Assembly: GCA_002451015.1 (NCBI GenBank) | Contig: DKBB01000406.1 | Location: 12,884 to 18,158, forward strand | Origin: Acidobacteria bacterium UBA6911 | GTDB taxonomy: Bacteria; Acidobacteriota; UBA6911 | Direction of reading: 5' to 3' | Length of the DNA: 5,275 bases | Shown: in pieces, positions 1 to 5,131 of the stretch | How the letters are laid out: each line of letters starts with the position of its first letter | How positions within the stretch are numbered: the stretch's first letter is position 1 | Notes under the pieces: generated by a model | What the model saw: the letters and a program-made list of their open reading frames with translations, nothing else | The model's database searches: none | What the model was told of the DNA's origin: nothing | Position numbers and translations under genes: made by a program

Positions 1-306
1 GTGGATTGTGCCGGGGAATATGCGCAAGCGAATGGTTTCGGGCCGGAACTGGAGTTCCGTGTCGGTTCGTTCGAGGGCCTGGATTCCGGGCGGTATGACT
101 TGATCCTGGCAAACATTGACGGGCGGACTTTACCAGGATTGAGCGGACATTTGCCGGAACTGCTCAAGGAGGCGGGCATCGCCTGCTACTCCGGGCTTCA
201 GCAACAGGATTTGGATGCAGTTGAAAAGGCTTTGGAAAAGGCTGGGTTTCGGATTACGGCGCAGATACAGCGAGGGGAATGGTTGGCATTAGAGATTCAT
301 GCGTGA
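1..306 (+). CDS. prmA: Ribosomal protein L11 methyltransferase (PrmA), C-terminal fragment
   Basis: The fragment is the last 101 residues of a PrmA-type SAM-dependent methyltransferase, which methylates ribosomal protein L11 in the cytoplasm. The GTG at base 1 is probably an internal valine and not a start. The first residues (VDCAGEYAQANGF) align with the family helix AVEAARENAELNGV that follows the SAM-binding acidic loop, so the substrate-recognition domain and glycine-rich motif I lie upstream of the window. Residues 32-39 (YDLILANI) match the conserved YDL-ANI motif with its catalytic-pocket Asn at 38. The tail ends in GEWLALEIHA, matching the family's terminal EW-AL strand, so the 3' end looks intact. 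The usual GG of the 'LKPGG' turn is replaced by KEAG, a mild departure. The TGA stop sits one base before a long palindrome. The assignment rests on recalled family motifs only; another class I methyltransferase is possible but less likely. Confidence 0.85.
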   Translation: MDCAGEYAQANGFGPELEFRVGSFEGLDSGRYDLILANIDGRTLPGLSGHLPELLKEAGIACYSGLQQQDLDAVEKALEKAGFRITAQIQRGEWLALEIHA

Positions 307-307
307 T

Positions 308-361
308 GGAACGTTAGAACCTTCAACGTCAAGCGTCTGGCGTTGAAAGTTCCAACGTTCC
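308..361. repeat. Long intergenic palindrome between convergent genes
   Basis: Two 21-base arms (308-328 and 341-361) are reverse complements at 19 of 21 positions, around a 12-base centre. The two exceptions are A/C mismatches on the + strand but become G-U wobble pairs in RNA read from the - strand, so a - strand transcript would form an uninterrupted 21-bp stem. The element starts one base after the prmA stop and ends nine bases beyond the stop of the molybdopterin subunit gene. Neither side has a T-run after the stem, so it is not a textbook intrinsic terminator, although it may still stop or stabilise both converging transcripts. AACGTT occurs near both outer ends (310-315 and 354-359). 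It could be a copy of a dispersed palindromic repeat; that is inference. Confidence 0.8.
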
Positions 362-370
362 GACGGGGGA

Positions 371-2512
371 TTAACCTTTAGCGGCTTTGATCCTCTCGGG
401 AGTCAGCGGCATCTGGAAAACGCGTGTACCGTTGAGATCGAAAAGCGCGTTGGCGACTGCGGCGCCGATAGCCACAATTGCCGGTTCACCTCCGCCCTGG
501 GGAGCCAAATCGTCATTCTTGACAATGAACGCATCGATCTCGGGCAGCCAGGAGAATCGGGGAACCGTGTAGTTGTGGAAGTTGTTCGTAAAAATGCGGC
601 CTCCCTTGAAGCGGATGTCCTCGGTCAGGGTATACCCGAGAGCCATCATGATGCATCCTTCCATTTGCATCAAGGAACCCTTTGGATTGATACAGATTCC
701 CATTTCCTGGGCTGCGACAATTTTCTTGACCCTTATGGAACCGTTCTTCAATTCAATCTCTGCGATCTCCGCGACGTAGCTTCCGGCGTCGATGCCACAG
801 CCGAACCCGATGCCCCGACCGCTGGGCCCAACCGCGGGCGTGTACCCGAAGCGTTTGGCCGCTTCTTCCAGCACGCGGCGCATCCTGGGATCCAGTGTGT
901 TTTTCAGGCGGAATTCCAACGGGTCCGTTTTACACTTGGCGGCCATGATATCGATCTGCGATTCCTTGGCGAAAATATTGATGTTGGCACCCGGCGCCCG
1001 CCATGTGCCGGTTGCGAAGGGGTGCTGGCTCGGCCCCCCTCCGAACATCCCGCCCATGGCGCTGCCGTAGGTGCGTATCAGGTTGTGGGGTACATCGTAG
1101 TACTGTTCGGCACCCCGGTCTCCGGCACAGTAGACGTTGTAATCCCAGAGGGTGATTTTTCCCGCGCCGTCGATGCCCGACTTGATCTTCACGACGGCGG
1201 CGGGGCGGAAGGCTGTTTCGAAGAAGTCCTCTTCGCGGTCGTAGAAAACCTGGACCGGTTTTCCGGTGACCTTCGCCAGGCGCGCGGCTTCCAGGGCCTG
1301 TGGGATCGTGACCTTGCCCCCGAATCCACCGCCGACCAGGGGAGGCATTACACGGACCTTGTCCTCAGGCATTCCCAGGGTCCTGGCGATCTCTCCACGA
1401 TTCATAAACGGCGCCTGGGTCGATATCCACATGTTCAGGTTGTCGCCGTCCATTTTCGCGATCGCGGTTTTGGTTTCAATATAGGCGTGGGCCCCGTATC
1501 CGTTCAGATAGGTTTCGTCAAAAATCGTCTCTGAGATTTTCTCCCCTTCAGCCAGGTCGCCCTTCGGCTCCAGCGATCGCGGCTGCGGGGCGGTCTTGAG
1601 AAGGTGATCGAAAATGGTGTTTTCGTCCAGCGTACTTTCAGGTACGTCATAATCCGATTTAACGCTTTCCAGTGCTTTAGCGGCCGTTTCGGGATCGGCG
1701 TGCAGCACCGCGACGATGCCGTCTTCCTTAACCACCGTAACCCCCGGCATTTTCTCGGCGGCGGAAGTATCGACGCTCTTCAATGTAGCCCCGTGGGCGG
1801 GCGGACGCAGCACCTTGGCGTACAGCATATCCGGAAAGCGTTCGTCTCCCGTGTATTTTGCTTTCCCTGTAACCTTCGCGACCCCGTCCAGCCGGGTAAT
1901 CGACTTGCCCATGAGGGTGAATTCCGATACCGGCTTGGGAACGGCTTTGCCTTCGAGCTTGCGCGTGATCTTCTGTCCTTTGGCGAGCTGCCCGAAAGTG
2001 ATGCGGGTGGATCGGTCGTTTTTGTCGTATATAACGCCGTTTTCGATGGTCAATTGCGGTTTCGGCTTTTTAAGATTTTCGGATGCGAGCACCAGGAGGA
2101 TCTCCCTCGCCTCGGCGGCGGCGCCTCTCAACTGGACGCCGAAAACACGGATCGACATCGATCCGAACGTGCCCATGTCGTAGGGGCAGAGCTCCGTATC
2201 TCCCATGATCATGGTGACGGATTCCAGCGCCACGCCCAGTTCGTCGGCGGCCATCTGCGCCAGGGCGGTGGTGTTGCCCTGTCCCAGCTCCACTTTGCCC
2301 GAATAGACGGTGACGGAGCCGTCCTCCGCGATTCTCAGAAAATCGTTCCAATCGGTCTGGCCCTGGCCGAACTTGGCGAACTGCGCCGCGTTGACTGCCG
2401 TGTTGGCCGAGAAAAAGACAACAATGCCGCCGCCGACCATTTTCATAAAATCGCGCCTGCCGAGCGGATTCACATTAGACTCTAAAATTGATTTGGAATT
2501 ATTTGCTCCCAT
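371..2512 (-). CDS. Tat-exported molybdopterin-binding subunit of a xanthine dehydrogenase/isoquinoline 1-oxidoreductase-type molybdenum hydroxylase
   Basis: This is the large catalytic subunit (713 residues) of a molybdenum hydroxylase, which inserts oxygen from water into an aldehyde or N-heterocycle. Residues are numbered from the chosen start. A Tat signal is visible: GRRDFMK around 18-24, a hydrophobic stretch to about 38, and a likely cut near VNA-AQ (40-44), so the protein should be periplasmic. A segment with the GQG motif (77-79) comes first. An alpha/beta hammerhead follows (about 207-290, RLDGVAKVTG), then the cofactor domain with GGGFGGK (394-400) and RAPG (505-508), and a C-terminal part with GGGEPA carrying the presumed catalytic Glu at 676. 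This motif order and the Tat signal resemble IorB and acetic-acid-bacterial aldehyde dehydrogenases. The length is close to that family's. The start ATG at 2512-2510 was chosen because GAGG lies six bases upstream; an earlier ATG at 2524-2522 overlaps the preceding stop as ATGA, giving 717 residues. The substrate cannot be told from sequence alone. No cytochrome or FAD gene follows. Confidence 0.9.
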   Translation of the reverse strand: MGANNSKSILESNVNPLGRRDFMKMVGGGIVVFFSANTAVNAAQFAKFGQGQTDWNDFLRIAEDGSVTVYSGKVELGQGNTTALAQMAADELGVALESVTMIMGDTELCPYDMGTFGSMSIRVFGVQLRGAAAEAREILLVLASENLKKPKPQLTIENGVIYDKNDRSTRITFGQLAKGQKITRKLEGKAVPKPVSEFTLMGKSITRLDGVAKVTGKAKYTGDERFPDMLYAKVLRPPAHGATLKSVDTSAAEKMPGVTVVKEDGIVAVLHADPETAAKALESVKSDYDVPESTLDENTIFDHLLKTAPQPRSLEPKGDLAEGEKISETIFDETYLNGYGAHAYIETKTAIAKMDGDNLNMWISTQAPFMNRGEIARTLGMPEDKVRVMPPLVGGGFGGKVTIPQALEAARLAKVTGKPVQVFYDREEDFFETAFRPAAVVKIKSGIDGAGKITLWDYNVYCAGDRGAEQYYDVPHNLIRTYGSAMGGMFGGGPSQHPFATGTWRAPGANINIFAKESQIDIMAAKCKTDPLEFRLKNTLDPRMRRVLEEAAKRFGYTPAVGPSGRGIGFGCGIDAGSYVAEIAEIELKNGSIRVKKIVAAQEMGICINPKGSLMQMEGCIMMALGYTLTEDIRFKGGRIFTNNFHNYTVPRFSWLPEIDAFIVKNDDLAPQGGGEPAIVAIGAAVANALFDLNGTRVFQMPLTPERIKAAKG

Positions 2513-2518
2513 GGTGCG

Positions 2519-2522
2519 CCTC
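2519..2522 (-). promoter_or_regulatory. Ribosome binding site deciding the large-subunit start
   Basis: GAGG on the - strand ends six bases before the ATG at 2512-2510. It overlaps the ATGA formed by the stop of the small-subunit gene and a possible earlier start. The earlier ATG (2524-2522) has only AAAGAG directly against it with no spacing, so the downstream ATG is the better start. Ribosomes finishing the small subunit would be placed to re-initiate here, which suggests translational coupling of the two subunits. Confidence 0.6.
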
Positions 2523-2985
2523 ATCTCTTTGTTGAAACACTTTCAATTGCCTGGACAATACGGTTATGGGCACTGCAGCGGCAGAGGTTGTTGTCCATGC
2601 CTTTAATAATATCGTCGCGGCTGGCGGACGGATTTTCGAGCAGCATTGCATAAGCATTCATCAGCATGCCCGGTGTGCAGAATCCGCACTGAACGGCGCC
2701 GTATTCGAGGAAGGCGTTCTGCAGGGGATGGAGTTTGTCTCCCTGCGCCAGACCTTCGATGGTCATCACGTCCTTGCCGTTTACATTCCTGACGGGCAGG
2801 CGGCAGGAGCGAACGGCCTTTTTATCGATGACGACCGTGCAGGAGCCGCAAAGGCCCATGCCGCATCCAAATTTGGTTCCAGTAAGTCCCAGATCCGTGC
2901 GCAGAACCCAGAGGAGCGTCCTGTCACCTTCGACATCTATGCTGGTAGGCTTTCCGTTAAGGGTAAATTTGATGTTTTCATTCAT
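2521..2985 (-). CDS. [2Fe-2S] iron-sulfur subunit of the molybdenum hydroxylase
   Basis: This 154-residue protein is the electron-transfer subunit that passes electrons from the molybdenum centre of the large subunit. The N-terminal plant-ferredoxin-type domain has Cys41, Cys46, Cys49 and Cys61 (spacing C-x4-C-x2-C-x11-C). The C-terminal helical domain has Cys100 and Cys103 in QCGFCTPG plus Cys135 and Cys137 in LCRC, the complete ligand set for two clusters. The length is normal for the small subunit of two- or three-subunit enzymes (IorA, CoxS or XdhC-small type). The frame is open upstream to 3108, but that extension runs across a palindromic repeat and the likely promoter and does not resemble the family. 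The ATG at 2985-2983 gives the standard N-terminus and has a weak GAGA six bases upstream. There is no signal peptide, so export presumably relies on the Tat signal of the large-subunit partner. The gene is first in the operon, and its stop lies eight bases before the partner's start. Confidence 0.93.
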   Translation of the reverse strand: MNENIKFTLNGKPTSIDVEGDRTLLWVLRTDLGLTGTKFGCGMGLCGSCTVVIDKKAVRSCRLPVRNVNGKDVMTIEGLAQGDKLHPLQNAFLEYGAVQCGFCTPGMLMNAYAMLLENPSASRDDIIKGMDNNLCRCSAHNRIVQAIESVSTKR

Positions 2986-2995
2986 ATCGATTCTC

Positions 2996-3019
2996 GCGGT
3001 TGGCGTTTTTAATAACCGC
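2996..3019 (-). repeat. Small inverted repeat in the leader of the molybdenum-hydroxylase operon
   Basis: GCGGTT at 2996-3001 and AACCGC at 3014-3019 form a perfect 6-bp stem around a 12-base loop. It lies between the predicted promoter and the weak ribosome binding site (GAGA, 2992-2995) of the iron-sulfur subunit. A hairpin here would abut the binding site in the mRNA. The pairing is short and may be chance. Confidence 0.3.
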
Positions 3020-3022
3020 CCG

Positions 3023-3050
3023 ATTGTATCAAAACAGGATTTCCAGGCAA
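3023..3050 (-). promoter_or_regulatory. Candidate sigma-70 promoter for the molybdenum-hydroxylase operon
   Basis: On the - strand, TTGCCT (3050-3045, four of six matches to TTGACA) is followed after 16 bases by TACAAT (3028-3023, five of six matches to TATAAT). Transcription would begin near 3016, giving a leader of roughly 30 bases before the ATG at 2985. The position directly upstream of the operon supports it. No operator could be recognised, so the inducer, if any, is unknown. Confidence 0.5.
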
Positions 3051-3080
3051 TTAAAATCAGCAGGCAGTCGAGGATCTGCA

Positions 3081-3102
3081 GGAGCGAACCTTGTGTTCGC
3101 CC
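3081..3102. repeat. REP-like short palindrome in the divergent intergenic region
   Basis: GCGAAC (3084-3089) and GTTCGC (3095-3100) are perfect complements around the 5-base loop CTTGT. The stem extends outward by a G-C pair at 3082/3102 across position 3083/3101, which is A/C on the + strand but a G-U wobble in - strand RNA. The form GGGCGAAC-ACAAG-GTTCGCYCC resembles, as I recall it, a palindrome found scattered between genes in many environmental bacterial genomes. No transposase is near it in the window. It lies upstream of both divergent genes and outside the predicted operon promoter. Confidence 0.6.
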
Positions 3103-3180
3103 GTTCAACGCCGGGTTCCACGTGCCTGTTGTGTTTTGGTCGCGACCTCCGTAATCTTGAGTATGGATATATTGAACGGG
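3100..3180 (+). repeat. 9-bp inverted repeat spanning the ygiQ leader
   Basis: CCCGTTCAA (3100-3108) and TTGAACGGG (3172-3180) are perfect reverse complements 63 bases apart. The right arm ends inside the ygiQ ribosome binding site (GGTGAG, 3179-3184). If transcription of ygiQ begins upstream of 3100, the two arms could pair and partly hide the site. Whether the transcript starts that far upstream is not known, and chance pairing is possible. Confidence 0.3.
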
Positions 3181-3184
3181 TGAG
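3179..3184 (+). promoter_or_regulatory. Ribosome binding site of ygiQ
   Basis: GGTGAG lies five bases before the ATG at 3190. It matches the GGTGA part of the anti-Shine-Dalgarno complement and supports this start, which also gives the family-typical N-terminus FLPTT. Confidence 0.65.
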
Positions 3185-3189
3185 ATGTT

Positions 3190-4887
3190 ATGTTTTTACC
3201 GACAACACCGGAAGAACTGGGTAATCTCGGATGGGATCGACTGGATGTCATTCTGGTTACGGGCGACAGCTATATCGACTCGCCTTTCATCGGCGTTTCC
3301 GTGATCGGGAAGACACTGCTGCAGGAAGGCTACCGGGTCGGCGTTATCGCGCAACCCGATATTCAGTCCGGCTCTGATATTACGAGACTCGGCGCCCCGC
3401 TCCTGTTCTGGGGCGTCACAGGCGGATGCGTCGATTCGATGGTGGCAAACCGCACGGCTATCGGACGGAGACGTAAACGGGACGATTACACGCCGGGAGG
3501 ATTCAATAACCGGCGACCGGACCGCGCGTGCATTGTATACAGCAATCTTATTCGAAAATATTTCAAAAGGGCATGCCCTATTATCCTGGGTGGCATTGAA
3601 GCGAGCCTGAGACGTATTGCTCATTACGATTTTTGGTCCGATTCCGTTCGCCGCTCGATCCTGTTTGACGCCAAAGCCGACTACCTGCTCTACGGCATGG
3701 CGGAGCGGTCTGCAGCGATACTGTCTCGCTGTCTTCGTGACGGGAGCGATCCTAAAGGCATTCGGGGCCTCTGTTACATTTCCAACGATGTTCCGGAAAA
3801 CTGCCTGCTGCTACCGTCGTTTGAGACGGTGGCGGAGGATACGAATGCATTTGAGGAGATGTTCCATGCATTTTACCGCAATAATGATCCGGTAACGGCC
3901 GTTCCGCTGGCCCAGAAGCAGGATACCCGATATCTTATTCAGAACCCGCCTGCTCAATATCTTACCGAGTCCGAACTCGATGCGGTTTACGACCTGGATT
4001 ACGAATGCGATCTGCATCCCTACTATAAACGGCAGGGTGCAGTCAGGGCGCTGGAAACAATCCGGTTTTCCATATCCACGCACCGCGGGTGTTACGGCGA
4101 GTGCAATTTCTGTGCGATCGGGGTGCACCAGGGACGTACGGTTCGTTCCCGAAGTGAGAACTCCATAATTGCGGAAGCGAAACGGATGACGACCCACCCT
4201 GAATTCAAGGGCACGATCTACGATGTGGGCGGCCCGACCGCGAATATGTACGGGATCGAATGCAACAAAAAGGTGCGTGAAGGCTGCTGCAGTGACAAAC
4301 GTTGTCTCTTTCCGGAAGTGTGTTCGACACTCAGGGTGGATCACGGGCGGCAAGTTGCTCTGCTGAAGGCGCTACGGAATATCAAGGGCATACGAAAGGT
4401 CGTTGTAGCCTCCGGTATCCGCCACGATATGGTCCTGGCGGACGGAACAAAAGGGGATAACTATCTGCGGGATTTAGTTCGCCACCATGTATCTGGTCAG
4501 ATGAAACTTGCGGCCGAGCATTCCGAGTCTCACGTTTTGGAAAAGATGGGTCGACCGGGCAGTGAAATCCTGCTCCAATTCCGAACCCGTTTCTGCGCGA
4601 TGAACCAGGAGGATGGCCGTAATCAGTTTTTGGCCTACTATCTGATTGCAGCCCATCCCGGCTGCAGCGAAAAGGACATGAATGCGCTCAAATCCTTTGC
4701 TGCCCGAAAGCTCAAGCTTCTGCCCGAACAGGTGCAGGTATTCACCCCGACCCCTTCTACATATTCCACGTTGATGTACTGGACGGAGCGGGACCCCTTT
4801 ACCGGGGAGAACCTTTTCGTAGAGAAATCAGTGAAGGGAAGAGAGAAACAGAAATCGCTCGTCACGCCGCCAAAAAAAAGAAAATAG
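3190..4887 (+). CDS. ygiQ: YgiQ-family radical SAM protein
   Basis: This 565-residue protein belongs to the YgiQ (UPF0313) group of radical SAM enzymes, whose reaction is not established as far as I know. The N-terminal domain starts with the family signature FLPTTPEELGNLGWDRLD and VTGDSYIDSPFIG (23-35). The radical SAM core has the cluster motif CYGECNFC, with Cys301, Cys305 and Cys308 binding the [4Fe-4S] cluster, followed by a GG-P SAM-contact motif at 347-349. A second cysteine group (358, 366, 367, 372 and 378) matches cysteines I recall in the E. coli protein and might bind an auxiliary cluster. The C-terminal region (about 500-550, VQVFTPTPSTYSTLMYWTERDP) matches the DUF3362-type end. 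The E. coli protein is longer (about 740 residues); the missing part is its poorly conserved basic tail, here reduced to a lysine/arginine-rich end. No transmembrane segment is apparent and the protein should be cytoplasmic. It is transcribed alone, divergently from the molybdenum-hydroxylase operon. Confidence 0.95.
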   Translation: MFLPTTPEELGNLGWDRLDVILVTGDSYIDSPFIGVSVIGKTLLQEGYRVGVIAQPDIQSGSDITRLGAPLLFWGVTGGCVDSMVANRTAIGRRRKRDDYTPGGFNNRRPDRACIVYSNLIRKYFKRACPIILGGIEASLRRIAHYDFWSDSVRRSILFDAKADYLLYGMAERSAAILSRCLRDGSDPKGIRGLCYISNDVPENCLLLPSFETVAEDTNAFEEMFHAFYRNNDPVTAVPLAQKQDTRYLIQNPPAQYLTESELDAVYDLDYECDLHPYYKRQGAVRALETIRFSISTHRGCYGECNFCAIGVHQGRTVRSRSENSIIAEAKRMTTHPEFKGTIYDVGGPTANMYGIECNKKVREGCCSDKRCLFPEVCSTLRVDHGRQVALLKALRNIKGIRKVVVASGIRHDMVLADGTKGDNYLRDLVRHHVSGQMKLAAEHSESHVLEKMGRPGSEILLQFRTRFCAMNQEDGRNQFLAYYLIAAHPGCSEKDMNALKSFAARKLKLLPEQVQVFTPTPSTYSTLMYWTERDPFTGENLFVEKSVKGREKQKSLVTPPKKRK

Positions 4888-4896
4888 AATCATCGT

Positions 4897-4917
4897 ATCC
4901 CGTTCAGGGATTTACTT
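4897..4917 (+). terminator. Weak candidate terminator after ygiQ
   Basis: ATCCC (4897-4901) and GGGAT (4907-4911) form a 5-bp stem with the loop GTTCA, ten bases past the ygiQ stop, followed by the T-rich TTACTT. The stem is short and the T-run is interrupted, so efficiency is doubtful. An alternative longer-loop stem uses CCCGTT with AACGGG at 4920-4925. Confidence 0.35.
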
Positions 4918-5061
4918 AAAACGGGTTGAGGACAAAACAATTCCGGCAAGGACCGGAGCTTAACGCCAGACCGTGGATAACAGCCATAGTATCCCTCTAA
5001 GCATCAGAGTGATTCTGTACGCGGCTATAAAAACTCACCAGCACGTAACTTGACAATACCT

Positions 5062-5092
5062 GGGGGAGTGTCTCACGTGGAGGCGCTCCCCC
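5062..5092. terminator. Strong hairpin between convergent genes, possible bidirectional terminator
   Basis: The arms 5062-5074 and 5080-5092 pair over 13 positions around the loop ACGTG. On the + strand two of the pairs are G-U wobbles and the rest are Watson-Crick; in - strand RNA those two become C-A mismatches, so the structure favours + strand transcripts, which come from ygiQ. The outer seven pairs are GGGGGAG with CTCCCCC and lie inside a run of eight Cs (5088-5095). No T-run follows on either side, so it is not a canonical intrinsic terminator. Confidence 0.45.
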
Positions 5093-5131
5093 CCCAAACA
5101 AGGCTCAAATCATCCTGTCATCGACCGGGAT

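Larger units (their letters stand above)
4888..5131. other. Non-coding spacer between convergent ygiQ and OmpA-family genes
   Basis: No open frame with a credible start and family resemblance was seen on either strand in these 244 bases. The stretch contains a small hairpin just after ygiQ (4897-4911), an overlapping alternative stem CCCGTT/AACGGG (4899-4904 and 4920-4925), a minor TCCGG/CCGGA stem (4942-4946 and 4953-4957), and a strong G-rich/C-rich hairpin (5062-5092). It probably serves to end the two converging transcripts. Confidence 0.6.

Noticed and set aside
308..361. CRISPR repeat or tRNA-like element
   Set aside because: There is only one palindrome unit with no spacer periodicity and no cloverleaf. 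No CRISPR array or tRNA was recognised anywhere in the window.
575..1534. Open frame of 319 codons on the + strand opposite the molybdopterin subunit gene
   Set aside because: It lies wholly antisense to a strongly supported gene, and its translation is low-complexity shadow sequence without recognisable motifs.
1604..2485. Open frame of 293 codons on the + strand opposite the molybdopterin subunit gene
   Set aside because: It is antisense to the Tat signal and N-terminal domain coding sequence, shows no family resemblance and has no credible ribosome binding site.
2986..3108. N-terminal extension of the iron-sulfur subunit by 41 residues
   Set aside because: The extension runs through the REP-like palindrome and the likely promoter. 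The family starts right at the ferredoxin domain, which the ATG at 2985 provides.
3168..3173. TATATT as a -10 box for ygiQ
   Set aside because: It matches five of six consensus bases, but no -35 element sits 16-18 bases upstream, and the implied start would fall within the ribosome binding site.
4871..4884. A-rich run at the 3' end of ygiQ as a programmed frameshift site
   Set aside because: A -1 shift would add only a short unremarkable tail (about 12 residues), and the zero frame already ends with the lysine-rich tail common in this family. No stimulatory structure is clear.
5050..5055. Perfect TTGACA -35 hexamer on the + strand
   Set aside because: No -10-like sequence follows at 16-18 bases, where the strong hairpin lies, and there is no + strand gene downstream.
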